The notes below the pieces were generated by a model, which worked only from the letters and a program-made list of their open reading frames with translations, ran no database searches and had not been told where the DNA came from. Shown here piece by piece: positions 8,625 through 20,350 of a stretch of DNA of 64,000 nt. The first letter of the stretch is position 1; each line of letters opens with the position of its first letter. Location of the stretch: the NCBI RefSeq assembly GCF_001654495.1, contig NZ_CP015849.1:1626501-1690500 (forward strand), read 5' to 3'. Source of the DNA: Streptomyces sp. SAT1. GTDB taxonomy: Bacteria > Actinomycetota > Actinomycetes > Streptomycetales > Streptomycetaceae. The translations under genes were made by a program, and so were the position numbers.

Positions 8625-9836
8625 TCAGTCCTCCAGTGCTGCGAGGCCGGGGAGCGTCTTGCCCTCGAGGTATTCGAGGGAGGCGCCGCCACCGGTCGAG
8701 ATGTGGCCGAATGCGTTCTCGTCGAAACCGAGCGTACGGACGGCGGCGGCGGAGTCGCCGCCACCGACCACGGTGAAGCCGTCGGAGTCGACGAGAGCCT
8801 GGGCGACCGCCTTGGTGCCCTCGGCGAAGTCGGGGTGCTCGAAGACGCCCATCGGGCCGTTCCAGAAGACGGTGGCGGCGTCGGCGAGCTTGGAGGCGTA
8901 CAGCTCCCGGGTGCGCGGGCCGATGTCCAGGCCCTCCTGGTCGGCCGGGATGGCGTCCGCCGCGACGGCGGTGGGGTGGGCCGGGGCCTTGGTCTTCAGG
9001 TCCGGGAAGTCGGGCGCGACCAGCGTGTCCACCGGCAGCACCAGCTCGACGCCGGTCTTCTCGGCGCGCTCCAGGTACTCCCGGACGGCCGGGATCTGGT
9101 CCTCCTGGAGGAGCGACTTGCCGATCTCGTGGCCCTGCGCCTTGAGGAAGGTGTAGGCCATGCCGCCGCCGATGAGCAGCCGGTCGGCCTTGCCGAGGAG
9201 CTGGTCGATGACGGCGAGCTTGTCGGAGACCTTCGCGCCGCCGAGGGCGACGACGTAGGGCCGCTTGACGTCCTCGGTGAGCTTCCTCAGGACGCCGACC
9301 TCGGTGGCGATGAGGTAGCCGGCGTAGTGCGGCAGCCGGGCCGGCAGGTCGTAGACGGAGGCGTGCTTGCGGTGCACCGCGCCGAAGCCGTCGCCGACGT
9401 AGACGTCGGCGAGGGCGGCGAGGGCGTCGGCGAACCCGCCGCGCTCGGCGTCGTCCTTGGACGTCTCACCCGGGTTGAAGCGCAGGTTCTCGACGACCGC
9501 GACCTGGCCGGGCTCAAGGCCGTCGACGGCGGCGTGCGCGGCGGGGCCGACGGTGTCCTGGGCGAAGGCCACGGGGGCGCCGAGGAGTTCACCGAGCCGT
9601 TCGGCGGCGGGCAGCAGCGAGAAGGCGGGGTCCGGGGCGCCCTTGGGGCGGCCCAGGTGCGAGGCCACGATCACCTTGGCGCCGGCGCCGGCGAGTGCCT
9701 TGACGGTGGGCAGCACGGCGCGGATGCGGCCGTCGTCGGTGATGGCACCGTCGGCCAGCGGCACGTTCAGGTCGGCGCGGACGAAGACCCGCTTGCCGTC
9801 CACGCCTTCGGTGAGGAGTTCGTCGATCGTCTTCAT
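8625..9836 (-). CDS. pgk: Phosphoglycerate kinase
   Basis: Transfers phosphate from 1,3-bisphosphoglycerate to ADP, the first ATP-forming step of glycolysis. It has 403 residues, the usual size. Conserved features are [10 protein letters not shown] near the N-terminus, the ASHLGRPKG substrate loop, GGAKVSDKL in the middle and the C-terminal GGGDSAAA nucleotide site. The start is ATG 9836 (MKTIDELL), with AGGAG upstream; an upstream ATG at 9893 lacks support. The 164-base gap to gap separates it from the upstream gene. Confidence 0.97.
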   Translation of the reverse strand: MKTIDELLTEGVDGKRVFVRADLNVPLADGAITDDGRIRAVLPTVKALAGAGAKVIVASHLGRPKGAPDPAFSLLPAAERLGELLGAPVAFAQDTVGPAAHAAVDGLEPGQVAVVENLRFNPGETSKDDAERGGFADALAALADVYVGDGFGAVHRKHASVYDLPARLPHYAGYLIATEVGVLRKLTEDVKRPYVVALGGAKVSDKLAVIDQLLGKADRLLIGGGMAYTFLKAQGHEIGKSLLQEDQIPAVREYLERAEKTGVELVLPVDTLVAPDFPDLKTKAPAHPTAVAADAIPADQEGLDIGPRTRELYASKLADAATVFWNGPMGVFEHPDFAEGTKAVAQALVDSDGFTVVGGGDSAAAVRTLGFDENAFGHISTGGGASLEYLEGKTLPGLAALED

Positions 9837-10000
9837 GGAAATGGGACTCCTGAGGAGGGGCTCTTGATCGTACGAGGACCGGTCGATCCGCACGCGGGCG
9901 GGCCGGGCGGCCCGGCTCGCCGTACGTGCGTCAGGGCCCGGACCGCGCCGAGGTGCGCTGCCCGAGCCCTGTTCTCACATCGAGGTGCCTGCTCTGCCGA

Positions 10001-11191
<1,191 letters not shown>

Positions 11192-11261
11192 TCACTCCAT
11201 TTCGGTACGGAGTGTCAGTGCGCGTTGACCGCATTCATCACTCTTTCGTGCAGGCCCCGGC

Positions 11262-14200
11262 TCACTTGTCGAGTGCCGCGATCGCCCGCCGCACGAGGGC
11301 CGCGCGATCGGCCTCCGAGAGGAGGTGGTCCAGACCGAATCCGAGCAGCACGGTGCGGCCCGTGGCGACCGCTCCGTACGTCCGGAAGAGGACGCCGGTG
11401 CGGGCCCAGTCCTTGACGACGGCCGGGCTGCCCGGCGGCGGTCCCGGCACCCGCCAGGGGCCGAGGGACGTCTCGAAGCCCTCGGTGTCGCGCGCGGCGC
11501 CGCCGACGACGAGCGAGGCGTCGTCGGCGAGGACGCCGTGGCCGCCGGTGCCCGGGTCGGTGACGTAGGCGAGGGAGACCTCGACCGTCCGTCCCGCGTA
11601 CGCGCTCAGGTCGAAGCTCACCTGCCGCCAGCCGCCGGAGGAGCCGGTGAGGCTGTGCCACGCCCCGCTCGTGCCGTGCGCGGCGCAGCCGCCGGTGCCC
11701 GGCGTCAGATAGTGCTTCAGCCAGGGGTGGTCCTCGATCAGGAACCCGGCGCCGCACTCGGCGGGCACGGTGGCGCTCGTCGCGCCGCCCGTCTCCGGGA
11801 GCGTCGTCCAGTCGTCGGCGCCGGTGTGCGCCTCCAGCAGCGCGTGGTCGTAGCCGCGCTCGGTGTCCCACAGCAGACGGGTGCGCAGGGCGGGCCGGTC
11901 CGCCGCGGTGACCTTGGTGAGGTCGACGGTGCGGGTGAGGCGCTTGTAGGCGTCGTCGGTGTGCACGGCGGCCGCCATCCCGGTGCCCGCGTAGGGGCCG
12001 TACGGGTCGACCGTCCCGGCGAACCGTCCCGCGCCCGCGCTCGCGAACTGCGGGTACTCCTCCGGCGGCAGCTGCTCGGAGGTCACCTCGTAGGCGCCGG
12101 CCCGGTCCAGCGGGTGGCCGGGCGTGTCGCCGAGCGCGCCGGAGAAGCCGGCCAGCGGCCCGGAGCCGGTGAAGCCGGTGGCGCCCGGCGTCGGGGTGTG
12201 CGAGAAGGCGCCCAGCCAGTACTGGCCGAAGTCGTCCGAGAGGCTCCCGCCGCCCAGGTCGACGCTGCCGCCGGCCTGCTCGCCCGCCTCGATCAGCCTG
12301 CCGCCCTCGTTGAGATAGGCGCGCAGCCGGAGTTGGGTGGCGTTGCCCGGTCCGGGGGCGCCCGAGTAGTGCACGACCGTGCCGAAGTGCTTCAGTACGC
12401 CGAGCGCGTCGGGCGCGCCCTGGGTCGCGACGTCCCAGACGGCCGCCGTGCGCCCGGCGGACCGCAGCGCGTCCACGTACGCGCGCGTCCGTGTGGCGGG
12501 CGCGCCCTCCTCCGCGACCACGAGGGTGTCGGCGCGCGGGCGGCGGGCCACGGTGTAGGTGAAGTGCGCGCTCGCCGTTCCCGCTCCGGACCCTGAAGCG
12601 GGCGCGGGAGCGGGGGGCGCGGGAGTGGGGGTGGGCGCGGGCGCGGTGCCGGCGCGGCCGGTGAACCACACCTCCACCCGGTCGCCCGGTACCGCGCCGT
12701 GGACCCGGGCCCGGTACTCGTCGAAGTAGAGGTGGTCGGCGCCGCCGTAGGTCGTGCCGCCCTTCCAGGGGCGCAGGGCGCGCACCTGGGTGCGGCCGCC
12801 GTTGACGCGGTAGCGCAGCTCCTTGTCCCGCACCGACCTGCGGGCGACGACCGAGACCTCCTGGTCGGCGCCGCGCGCGTACGACGTGCCGAAGACGGCC
12901 GGGGTGAAGTCGGGGGCGTCCAGGCCGACCGGTGAGCTCGGCCGGTCGGGGTGGGCGGCGGTCTCGGCGACGGCGAGCGCGAACGGGAGGTTCTTCTCGA
13001 ACTCCCGCTCGATCAGTTTCTCGTCGTCCGGGAAGTCGAACACCGACCGGCAGTCGGCGGCGTTCCAGGCGTCGTCCGGGTCGGCGTCCGAGGCGGTCTC
13101 GCAGGTCGACATCTCAGGGGTGAACATCGCCGTGCCGTTGACGTTGGCCGCGTGGCCGTCCGCCTCGCCGTTGGTGGTGTACAGCTCCGAGGACAGCTGC
13201 GAACGGTAGCCCGGGATCGCCGGCCTGTCCGGGGTGCCGGCCAGCGCCTTGTAGAGGACGTCGTCCGGGGTCGGCGTGGCGACCTGCCAGCCGACGCCGT
13301 AGAGGAGCAGTTCGGCGGCCGAGTGGTAGTTGACGGCGTACCGGAACCCGATGCGCTTCTCGAACCGGTCGAGCGCCCGCGTCTCCGGCTCGGAGGCCGG
13401 GGCCGGGCCGCGGTACGTCTCACTGGCCGGTCCCGGCGACGAACCCTCGTCGTCGTAGCCCCACTTGTACGGGAAGTTGCGGTTGAGGTCGACGCCGTCG
13501 CCGCTGGAGATGACCCCGTCGCCGTTGTTGTCCCTCAGGTTCTTGCGCCACAGCCGGGTGCTGTCGTCCTGGAAGGTGTAGTCGTAGCCGTCCGGGTTGG
13601 CGGAGAGGACGAACCACAGCTCGGTGGTGTCGACGATCTTCCTGATGCGCCGGTCGGTGCGGTAGTGGTCCAGGTAGTGGTGCATCAGCCGGCGGGTCGT
13701 CTCCGGCGTGATCCACTCGCGCGCGTGCTGGTTGGACACGTAGAGCACGGCGGGTCTGGCGCCGTCCGGCGTCCGCCGCGCGCCGCTGGTGAGCTTCAGC
13801 GCGAGGATCTCCTGGCCGCGGACCGTCCTGCCGAGGGAGACGACCTTGGTGAGGCCGGGGTGGTCGCGGGCGGTCGCCTCGATCTCCTCCGCGAGCCCGC
13901 CCCTGCCGCTGTAGGGCCGGAAGACGCCCTGCCCGGCGGCGCGCACCCGCCGCTGCGCCGTGGAGGCGAGGTCGTGCTCGGTGAGCCGGACACCCTGCGC
14001 GCGCAGCTTCCCGGCCTGGGTGTCGGTCAGATACAGCTCGACGGGTGTGCGGCCCTTCGCGGCCGGGCGCTGCCCGAGTTCATGGGCGTCCTGCCCCGCC
14101 TTCAGCAGCAGGGGCAGCTGCTCTGCGGTGACCTCGGCGCGGAAGACCTTCACCTCGTCCAGGTGTGGCCCCGGTGCGCCCCCGCCCTGCGCCTGGGCGG

Positions 14201-14270
14201 CGGGCGTCAGGCCCGCTCCCGCGAGCAGGAGCGCGGCGACGGCAAGGATCGATCTCGCTCGGTGTCTCAT
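11262..14270 (-). CDS. Secreted M14 zinc carboxypeptidase, multidomain
   Basis: Secreted metallo-carboxypeptidase of 1002 residues. The N-terminal signal peptide (MRHRARS, then AVAALLLAGAGLTPAAQAQ) is followed by a propeptide-like segment to about residue 115. The M14 catalytic domain follows, with zinc ligands H182 and E185 (NQHARE) and H316 (VNYHSAAE), substrate-binding DLNRNF at 261-266, and general-base E386 (FTPEMS). After about residue 480 come non-catalytic regions: a Pro/Ala linker (near residue 590), a ThuA/DUF4350-like segment, and a C-terminal domain with WRQVSFDLSAYAGRTVEV typical of beta-sandwich/immune-inhibitor-like modules. The start is ATG 14270 after GGGGGG; an upstream ATG at 14450 is not favoured. 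Transcribed alone. Confidence 0.9.
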   Translation of the reverse strand: MRHRARSILAVAALLLAGAGLTPAAQAQGGGAPGPHLDEVKVFRAEVTAEQLPLLLKAGQDAHELGQRPAAKGRTPVELYLTDTQAGKLRAQGVRLTEHDLASTAQRRVRAAGQGVFRPYSGRGGLAEEIEATARDHPGLTKVVSLGRTVRGQEILALKLTSGARRTPDGARPAVLYVSNQHAREWITPETTRRLMHHYLDHYRTDRRIRKIVDTTELWFVLSANPDGYDYTFQDDSTRLWRKNLRDNNGDGVISSGDGVDLNRNFPYKWGYDDEGSSPGPASETYRGPAPASEPETRALDRFEKRIGFRYAVNYHSAAELLLYGVGWQVATPTPDDVLYKALAGTPDRPAIPGYRSQLSSELYTTNGEADGHAANVNGTAMFTPEMSTCETASDADPDDAWNAADCRSVFDFPDDEKLIEREFEKNLPFALAVAETAAHPDRPSSPVGLDAPDFTPAVFGTSYARGADQEVSVVARRSVRDKELRYRVNGGRTQVRALRPWKGGTTYGGADHLYFDEYRARVHGAVPGDRVEVWFTGRAGTAPAPTPTPAPPAPAPASGSGAGTASAHFTYTVARRPRADTLVVAEEGAPATRTRAYVDALRSAGRTAAVWDVATQGAPDALGVLKHFGTVVHYSGAPGPGNATQLRLRAYLNEGGRLIEAGEQAGGSVDLGGGSLSDDFGQYWLGAFSHTPTPGATGFTGSGPLAGFSGALGDTPGHPLDRAGAYEVTSEQLPPEEYPQFASAGAGRFAGTVDPYGPYAGTGMAAAVHTDDAYKRLTRTVDLTKVTAADRPALRTRLLWDTERGYDHALLEAHTGADDWTTLPETGGATSATVPAECGAGFLIEDHPWLKHYLTPGTGGCAAHGTSGAWHSLTGSSGGWRQVSFDLSAYAGRTVEVSLAYVTDPGTGGHGVLADDASLVVGGAARDTEGFETSLGPWRVPGPPPGSPAVVKDWARTGVLFRTYGAVATGRTVLLGFGLDHLLSEADRAALVRRAIAALDK

Positions 14271-14423
14271 GGAACCCCCCGGCGGTGGTCCGCCACCATG
14301 GCGCATGTCTGCCAGGTTCATGTCACTTAGGGAACGGGTCAAGGATGCCTCTTGAGTCAGGGGAACGGGTGCGAGGGGCGGGAGGGGGCGGCCGGTGCCC
14401 ACCGGCAGTTGTCTCCTCGGCGG

Positions 14424-14470
14424 CACGCGGCCCCGGCGTACGGGGGACACGCGGCCCCGGCGTACGGGGG
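14424..14470. repeat. 23-bp direct repeat, two perfect copies
   Basis: Copies at 14424-14446 and 14448-14470 (each begins CACGCGGCCCC and ends TACGGGGG), separated by one base. Located in the whiA-carboxypeptidase gap. Confidence 0.9.
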
Positions 14471-14582
14471 CGGCGGAGCGCGACGACGACTGGGAGCGGC
14501 GGCCGGCCGCCGGCTATCTCCCACCGGCCCGGCCGGACCCGGGGGGACGGGCAGATCAGCCGGGTTCGGCGCGAGAGGCTGG

Positions 14583-14850
14583 CCGGTCGCCCCCGGCGGG
14601 AAGAGCGAACCGGTCGGGTCCGGCACAAGAAGAGGAAAGCCGACCGCGCCGGGGGCGAGAGAAGAGCCCACCGGGCCCGCCGGTCAGGGCGCACCGGCCG
14701 GGTCCGCACCGAGGGCAGGAGCGCTGACCGCGCCCGGTGTGAGGGGAGAACCCAACGGACCCGCCGGTCAGGGCGCACCGGCCGGGTCCGGCGCGGCGAG
14801 AGGAGCGCCGGTCGCCCTCGGTGGAAGGGGAACGGGCCCGGCCAGGGGGC
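14583..14850. repeat. 84-bp degenerate tandem repeat
   Basis: Units at 14639-14722 and 14723-14806 share an identical 31-base core (14676-14706 and 14760-14790) and align over the whole 84 bases; a partial unit precedes (from about 14583) and another follows (from 14807). As 84 is divisible by 3, one frame on the minus strand stays open and repeats the peptide RTRPVRPDRR. Whether it is transcribed is unknown. Confidence 0.75.
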
Positions 14851-14977
14851 GGGGGCCGGGCGGGGGCGCCGCGCGGGGTGTGCCGCGGCACGTGGCCCGG
14901 TGGCGCCCGTGTCCCGTCCGGGCCGGGCCGGGGCCCGGCCGCTCTCGCGGGCGGGCCCTGCCGCGCGGCGCACCCGC

Positions 14978-15967
14978 TCAGCCCGCGAGGTTGTCCGCCA
15001 GCTCCTCGCTGAGGTTGGCCTCCGTGCCCGGGATGCCCAGGTCGGCGGCGCGCTTGTCGGCCATGGCCAGCAGTCTGCGGATGCGTCCGGCCACGGCGTC
15101 CTTGGTCAGCGGCGGGTCGGCGAGCGCGCCCAGCTCCTCCAGGGACGCCTGCTTGTGCTCCATGCGCAGCCGCCCCGCCGCCGCCAGGTGCTCGGGCACG
15201 TCGTCGGCGAGGATCTCCAGGGCGCGCTGCACCCGGGCGCCGGCCGCGACCGCCGCGCGGGCCGAGCGGCGCAGGTTGGCGTCGTCGAAGTTGGCCAGCC
15301 GGTTCGCCGTGGCGCGGACCTCGCGGCGCATCCGCCGCTCCTCCCAGGCCAGCACGGACTCATGGGCACCCAGACGCGTCAACAGCGCGCCGATCGCGTC
15401 ACCGTCACGGACGACCACCCGGTCCACTCCGCGGACCTCGCGGGCCTTGGCGGCGATGGAGAGCCGACGGGCGGCGCCGACGAGGGCGAGCGCGGCCTCC
15501 GGCCCCGGGCAGGTGACTTCCAGGGACGAGGAGCGGCCGGGTTCGGTGAGCGAGCCGTGCGCCAGGAACGCCCCGCGCCAGGCGGCCTCCGCGTCGCAGG
15601 TGGCCCCCGAGACCACCTGCGGGGGCAGGCCGCGGATCGGCCGGCCCCGGCCGTCGACCAGGCCGGTCTGCCGGGCCAGCTGGTCGCCGCCCGCGACGAC
15701 CCGGACCACGTAGCGCGAGCCGCGCCGCAGGCCGCCGGGCGCCATCACGATCAGCTCCGAGCTGTGCCCGAAGATCTCCAGGATGTCCCGCTTCAGACGC
15801 CGCGCCGCCATCGCGGTGTCCAGTTCCGCCTCGATCACGATGCGCCCGCTGACCAGGTGGAGGCCGCCGGCGAACCGCAGAATGGCGGAGACCTCCGCCT
15901 TCCTGCAGCAGGTCCGGGTGACGGGGAGCCGGGAGATCTCGTCCTTCACCGCTGCCGTCATCGCCAT
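14978..15967 (-). CDS. whiA: Sporulation transcription regulator WhiA
   Basis: WhiA works with WhiB to switch on sporulation genes in aerial hyphae, including ftsZ and whiG-dependent genes. It has 329 residues, beginning [14 protein letters not shown]. The N-terminal two thirds is the LAGLIDADG homing-endonuclease-like fold (for example [12 protein letters not shown] and [13 protein letters not shown]); the C-terminal third is the HTH DNA-binding domain with [20 protein letters not shown]. The start at 15967 overlaps the yvcK end by 10 bases; a second in-frame ATG follows at 15961. It is the last gene of the coupled uvrC-rapZ-yvcK-whiA series. Confidence 0.97.
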   Translation of the reverse strand: MAMTAAVKDEISRLPVTRTCCRKAEVSAILRFAGGLHLVSGRIVIEAELDTAMAARRLKRDILEIFGHSSELIVMAPGGLRRGSRYVVRVVAGGDQLARQTGLVDGRGRPIRGLPPQVVSGATCDAEAAWRGAFLAHGSLTEPGRSSSLEVTCPGPEAALALVGAARRLSIAAKAREVRGVDRVVVRDGDAIGALLTRLGAHESVLAWEERRMRREVRATANRLANFDDANLRRSARAAVAAGARVQRALEILADDVPEHLAAAGRLRMEHKQASLEELGALADPPLTKDAVAGRIRRLLAMADKRAADLGIPGTEANLSEELADNLAG

Positions 15968-17049
15968 GGGCCGATCCTTCCATGCATCCGAAAAATACGG
16001 TCGTACGCGGCGGCCAGCAGCTCCGGGTCGTGCCGCGGAGTTCCGTCCCTCCGGGCGACCGGCGCCAGCTCGACCGCGGCGCCGAACCGCTTGGCGGCCT
16101 CGGTGAGGACGTCGCGGTCGGGCACGGCGGCCTCGTCGGCCAGCACCACGTCCAGGGCGAGTTTAGGGGCGTGTCGTCCCAAAACCTCCAAATGACGCTG
16201 CGGGGAGAAGCCGGCGGTTTCTCCCGGTTGCGGAGCGAGGTTCAAGGAGAGCACCCGGCGGGCCTTGGTCTCGGTGAGCGCGTCGAGGAGCTGCGGCACC
16301 AGGAGATGCGGGATGACCGAGGAGAACCAGGAGCCGGGGCCGAGCACCACCCAGTCGGCGTCCAGGACGGCCTCGACGGCCTCGGGGACGGCGGGCGGGT
16401 CGTGCGGCACCAGGTGCACGGACTGCACCTCGCCCGGGGTGAGCGCGACGGTCGCCTGGCCGCGGACGGTGTCGACGTCCTCGGGCCGCTCCGGGTCGTG
16501 CCCCCTGACCAGGGCCTGCAACTCCAGTGGTACGGCGGACATGGGCAGCACCCGGCCGTGCGCGCCCAGCAGCTTGCCGACCAGGTCGAGAGCCTGGACA
16601 TGGTCGCCGAGCTGCTCCCACAGGGCGACGATCAGCACATTGCCGACCGCGTGGTCGTGCAGGTCGCCCTGGGAGGTGAAGCGGTGCTGGATGACGCGGG
16701 CCCAGGTCTGGCCCCAGTCGTCGTCGCCGCACAGCGCCGCCAGCGCCTTGCGCAGGTCACCGGGCGGCAGCACGCCGAGTTCGTCGCGCAGGCGCCCGCT
16801 GGAGCCGCCGTCGTCGGCGACGGTGACCACGGCGGTGAGGTCGCCGGTGATCCGGCGCAGCGCGGCGAGCGAGGCGGACAGGCCCATGCCGCCGCCGAGG
16901 GCGACCACCTTGGGCTGGGCGCCGCGGCGCCGCGGCCGGGCGCCGCGCGCCTCGGCCGGCCGGCTGGCCGCACCGGCCGCCAGGCGGCCCGCGCGGCCCT
17001 CGGGGACCACACGGCGCAGCCTGCTCAGCCGCGGAGTACGTCCGGTCAC
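15958..17049 (-). CDS. YvcK/CofD-like protein (gluconeogenesis factor family)
   Basis: Cytoplasmic protein of 363 residues of the YvcK family, related to the CofD phospholactate transferase. B. subtilis YvcK binds UDP-sugars and affects growth on gluconeogenic substrates and cell-wall synthesis. After about 50 basic, poorly conserved residues the conserved body starts with [19 protein letters not shown], followed by [27 protein letters not shown] and [16 protein letters not shown]. The start is GTG 17049, sharing GTGA with the rapZ stop; the frame runs open further upstream within rapZ. The rapZ-yvcK-whiA order is conserved in Gram-positive bacteria. Confidence 0.93.
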   Translation of the reverse strand: MTGRTPRLSRLRRVVPEGRAGRLAAGAASRPAEARGARPRRRGAQPKVVALGGGMGLSASLAALRRITGDLTAVVTVADDGGSSGRLRDELGVLPPGDLRKALAALCGDDDWGQTWARVIQHRFTSQGDLHDHAVGNVLIVALWEQLGDHVQALDLVGKLLGAHGRVLPMSAVPLELQALVRGHDPERPEDVDTVRGQATVALTPGEVQSVHLVPHDPPAVPEAVEAVLDADWVVLGPGSWFSSVIPHLLVPQLLDALTETKARRVLSLNLAPQPGETAGFSPQRHLEVLGRHAPKLALDVVLADEAAVPDRDVLTEAAKRFGAAVELAPVARRDGTPRHDPELLAAAYDRIFRMHGRIGPWR

Positions 17050-18140
17050 TCGCGCCCCATGTCCCGGTGGACGACGACCGTCTCCACGCCCTCGGCCGCG
17101 AGTCGCGCGGCGAGCTTCTCCGACATGGCCACCGAGCGGTGCTTGCCGCCCGTGCAGCCGATGGCGATGGTCACGTACCGCTTGCCCTCCCGGCGGTAGC
17201 CGGCCGCGATGAGCCGCAGCAGTTCGGCGTAGCGGTCCAGGAACTCCTTGGCGCCGGGCTGGTTGAAGACGTAGCCGGCGACCTCCTCGTTGAGCCCGGT
17301 GTAGGGGCGCAGCTCCGGCACCCAGTGCGGGTTGGGCAGGAACCGCATGTCGGCGACCAGGTCGGCGTCGACCGGCAGGCCGTACTTGAAGCCGAACGAC
17401 ATCACGGTGGCCCGCAGCTCGGGCTCCTCCTCGCCGGCGAACTGGGCGTCCATCTTGGCGCGCAGTTCGTGCACGTTGAGGCTGGAGGTGTCGATGACCA
17501 GGTCGGCGTCGCCGCGCAGCTCGCGCAGCAGCTCCCGCTCCGCGGCGATGCCGTCGACGATGCGGCCGTCGCCCTGGAGGGGGTGCGGGCGGCGCACCGA
17601 CTCGAAGCGGCGCACCAGGGCCTCGTCGGAGGACTCCAGGAAGACGATCCGCCGTGTGACGTTGCGGGCCTCCAGGTCCGCGAGGGACTCGCGGAGGTTG
17701 TCGAAGAAGCGGCGGCCGCGGACGTCGACGACGACGGCGATGCGCGCGACGTTGCCCTGCGAGCGGGCGCCCAGCTCCACCATGGTGGGGATGAGCGCGG
17801 GCGGCAGGTTGTCCACGACGAACCAGCCGAGGTCCTCCAGACATTTGGCCGCCGTGGACCGGCCGGCCCCCGACATGCCGGAGATGATCACCAGTTCGGG
17901 GATGGCCGCCTCGGGGACGCCTGCCGTGTCGATGCCCGTACTCACCTGTGCTCCGTGGTCCTGGTCCGGCTGCTGCCGGTCCTCCTGCGCCGCGTCGTGC
18001 GTGCCGTCGTGCGGCGCGCCGTGCGCGGTGTCCTGTGCGGCGTCGTGCGCCGGTACCCGTGACGCCGTGCGGGTCTGTTCGGGTTGCTCCGTCCGCGCCT
18101 GTTCTCGTGGCGCGGCGGGCTGCTTCTCGTGCTCCGTCAT
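17046..18140 (-). CDS. rapZ: RapZ/YvcJ-family nucleotide-binding protein
   Basis: RapZ/YvcJ is a P-loop protein; in E. coli it is an RNase adaptor controlling glmS via small RNAs, in Gram-positives the role is less clear. It has 364 residues, of which the first ~75 are an unusual low-complexity extension rich in His, Asp, Ala and Gln with near-repeats ([20 protein letters not shown]). The conserved domain begins [18 protein letters not shown]: the Walker A lysine is replaced by arginine. The C-terminal domain has [20 protein letters not shown]. The start is ATG 18140, overlapping the uvrC stop as ATGA; the stop overlaps yvcK. Confidence 0.93.
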   Translation of the reverse strand: MTEHEKQPAAPREQARTEQPEQTRTASRVPAHDAAQDTAHGAPHDGTHDAAQEDRQQPDQDHGAQVSTGIDTAGVPEAAIPELVIISGMSGAGRSTAAKCLEDLGWFVVDNLPPALIPTMVELGARSQGNVARIAVVVDVRGRRFFDNLRESLADLEARNVTRRIVFLESSDEALVRRFESVRRPHPLQGDGRIVDGIAAERELLRELRGDADLVIDTSSLNVHELRAKMDAQFAGEEEPELRATVMSFGFKYGLPVDADLVADMRFLPNPHWVPELRPYTGLNEEVAGYVFNQPGAKEFLDRYAELLRLIAAGYRREGKRYVTIAIGCTGGKHRSVAMSEKLAARLAAEGVETVVVHRDMGRE

Positions 18141-20350
18141 GTCTCCTGCCCCCGTCGTTCGGCCGGACCGCCCGTGGGCACCGGCTGCTGTGCGGTGCCC
18201 GGCGTCGTCGCTCCGGGCTCCGTCTTCTGCGCGTCTTCTGCGTCTTCTGCGTCTTCTGGGGATTCCGCGTCTTCCACGATCTCTCCGGTCGCCGTGTTCA
18301 CGGCGGGTGCGGCCGGGGCCGCCTGGGCGAGGGCCACGGCGATGGTCTCGGCCGTCTTGCGGCCTATGCCGGGCACCTCGCAGATCTGGTCGATTGTGGC
18401 GGACCGCAGTCTCTTCACCGAGCCGAAATGCTTGAGCAGCGCCCGCTTGCGTGTCTCGCCGAGGCCGGGCACCTCGTCCAGCGGGCCGGCCCGGAAGCGC
18501 TTGGCGCGCCGGGTGCGCTGGTAGGTGATGGCGAAGCGGTGGGCCTCGTCGCGGACACGCTGGAGCAGGTACAGCCCCTCGCTGGTGCGGGGCAGGACCA
18601 CCGGGTCGTCCTCGCCGGGCAGCCACACCTCCTCCAGGCGCTTGGCCAGGCCGCACACGGCGATGTCGTCGATGCCCAGCTCGTCCAGGGCGCGGCGGGC
18701 GGCGGCGACCTGAGGCCGGCCGCCGTCGACGACGACGAGCTGCGGCGGGTAGGCGAACCGCTTGGGGCGTCCGTCGTCCTCGGTGAGGGCTCCGACCGGG
18801 CCGTCGGGCGTGTCGTCGGGGCCTTCGCCGGGCGCGCCGACGGCGGCGCCGGCCGCCGGGGCGGCCGTCTCCGTGGGCGCGAGGGCGGGCACTGCGGTCT
18901 CACTGTCGGGCGCGCCCGCGCTCTCGCCGTCGGCCCACTCGCCGGTCCGCTCCTTCTCCGCCAGATACCGGCGGAAGCGGCGGGTGATCACCTCGTGCAT
19001 GGAGCGCACGTCGTCCTGACCCTCGAAGCCCTTGATCTGGAAGCGCCGGTACTCGCCCTTGCGCTGGAGTCCGTCCTCGAAGACGACCATGGAGGCCACC
19101 ACGTCATCGCCCTGGAGGTGGGAGATGTCGTAGCACTCGATCCGCAGCGGGGCGCTGTCCAGGCCGAGGGCGTCGGCGATCTCCTCCAGGGCCCGCGAGC
19201 GGGTGGTCAGGTCGGAGGCGCGCTTGGTCTTGTGCAGGGCGAGCGCCTGGAGGGCGTTGCGCTGCACGGTCTCCATGAGGGCCTTCTTGTCGCCGCGCTG
19301 CGGGATGCGCAGGGACACGCCCGCGCCGCGGCGGCCGGTGAGCCACTGCTGGACCGGCTCCAGGGGGTCGGGCAGGGCGGGGACGAGGACCTCCTTGGGG
19401 ACGGCGTCGCCGGTCTCCTCGCCGTACAGCTGCTGGAGGGCGTGCTCGACCAGGGCGCCGGTGGTGACCTCCTCCACCTTGTCGGTCACCCAGCCGCGCT
19501 GGCCGCGCACCCGGCCGCCGCGCACGTGGAAGATCTGCACGGCGGCCTCCAGCTCGTCCTCGGCGACGGCGATGAGGTCCGCGTCGGTCGCGTCGGCGAG
19601 CACGACCGCGCTCTTCTCCATGGCCTTCCTCAGAGCACCGATGTCGTCGCGCAGGCGGGCGGCCCGCTCGTACTCCATCTCCTCGGCCGCCTCTGTCATG
19701 CGCTGCTCCAGGCGGCGCAGATAGGTGCCGGTGCGGCCGGCCATGAAGTCGCAGAACTCCTCGGCCAGTTCCCGGTGGTCCTCGGCGGAGATCCGGTCGA
19801 CGCAGGGCGCCGAGCACTTGCCGATGTAGCCGAGGAGGCAGGGACGGCCGGTGCGGGCGGCGTTCCTGAAGACGCCGGCCGAGCAGGTGCGCACCGGGAA
19901 GACGCGCAGCAGCAGGTCGACGGTGTCGCGGATGGCCCACGCGTGCCCGTACGGGCCGAAGTAGCGCACGCCCTTCTTCTTGTGGCCGCGCATGACCTGC
20001 ACGCGCGGGAACTCCTCGTTCATCGTCACGGCGAGGTAGGGGTAGCTCTTGTCGTCCCGGTACTTGACGTTGAACCGGGGGTCGAACTCCTTGATCCAGG
20101 AGTACTCCAGCTGGAGGGCCTCGACCTCGGTGGACACCACGGTCCACTCCACGGACGCGGCGGTGGTCACCATCGTGCGCGTGCGCGGGTGGAGGTTCGC
20201 CAGGTCCTGGAAGTAGTTCGCCAGGCGCTGGCGCAGGCTCTTCGCCTTTCCGACGTAGATCACCCGGCGGTGCTCGTCGCGGAACCTGTACACCCCGGGG
20301 GTGTCCGGGATGTCTCCCGGCCTGGGGCGGTAGCTGGAGGGGTCGGCCAT
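18137..20350 (-). CDS. uvrC: Excinuclease ABC subunit C
   Basis: UvrC makes both incisions in nucleotide excision repair. It has 737 residues, about 100 longer than typical. Domains: GIY-YIG nuclease at about 15-95 ([20 protein letters not shown]), a Cys cluster ([17 protein letters not shown]) near 165-180, UVR motif about 210-240, RNase H-like endonuclease domain ([17 protein letters not shown]), and C-terminal helix-hairpin-helix repeats ([19 protein letters not shown] and [14 protein letters not shown]). The extra length is a Glu/Ala/Pro-rich insertion of about 50 residues before the RNase H domain and an acidic tail containing an EDA repeat. It starts the coupled operon with rapZ, yvcK and whiA. 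Confidence 0.96.
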   Translation of the reverse strand: MADPSSYRPRPGDIPDTPGVYRFRDEHRRVIYVGKAKSLRQRLANYFQDLANLHPRTRTMVTTAASVEWTVVSTEVEALQLEYSWIKEFDPRFNVKYRDDKSYPYLAVTMNEEFPRVQVMRGHKKKGVRYFGPYGHAWAIRDTVDLLLRVFPVRTCSAGVFRNAARTGRPCLLGYIGKCSAPCVDRISAEDHRELAEEFCDFMAGRTGTYLRRLEQRMTEAAEEMEYERAARLRDDIGALRKAMEKSAVVLADATDADLIAVAEDELEAAVQIFHVRGGRVRGQRGWVTDKVEEVTTGALVEHALQQLYGEETGDAVPKEVLVPALPDPLEPVQQWLTGRRGAGVSLRIPQRGDKKALMETVQRNALQALALHKTKRASDLTTRSRALEEIADALGLDSAPLRIECYDISHLQGDDVVASMVVFEDGLQRKGEYRRFQIKGFEGQDDVRSMHEVITRRFRRYLAEKERTGEWADGESAGAPDSETAVPALAPTETAAPAAGAAVGAPGEGPDDTPDGPVGALTEDDGRPKRFAYPPQLVVVDGGRPQVAAARRALDELGIDDIAVCGLAKRLEEVWLPGEDDPVVLPRTSEGLYLLQRVRDEAHRFAITYQRTRRAKRFRAGPLDEVPGLGETRKRALLKHFGSVKRLRSATIDQICEVPGIGRKTAETIAVALAQAAPAAPAVNTATGEIVEDAESPEDAEDAEDAQKTEPGATTPGTAQQPVPTGGPAERRGQET
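18227..18259. repeat. 9-bp tandem repeat inside the uvrC tail
   Basis: GCGTCTTCT recurs three times in a row (after one partial copy), encoding the EDAEDAEDA run near the UvrC C-terminus. The unit keeps the reading frame. Confidence 0.75.

Larger units (their letters stand above)
14271..14977. other. 707-base intergenic region with degenerate repeats
   Basis: Between whiA and the carboxypeptidase gene, both on the minus strand. Extremely GC-rich. It holds a 23-bp direct repeat and about three copies of an 84-bp degenerate unit, listed separately. Open frames cross it on both strands, but they encode Arg/Pro/Gly-rich repeats without family resemblance and are not called as genes. Confidence 0.6.

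Noticed and set aside
14323..14973. 216-codon open frame with RTRPVRPDRR repeats after whiA
   Set aside because: Composition is a by-product of the 84-bp DNA repeat; no ribosome site and no recognisable domain.
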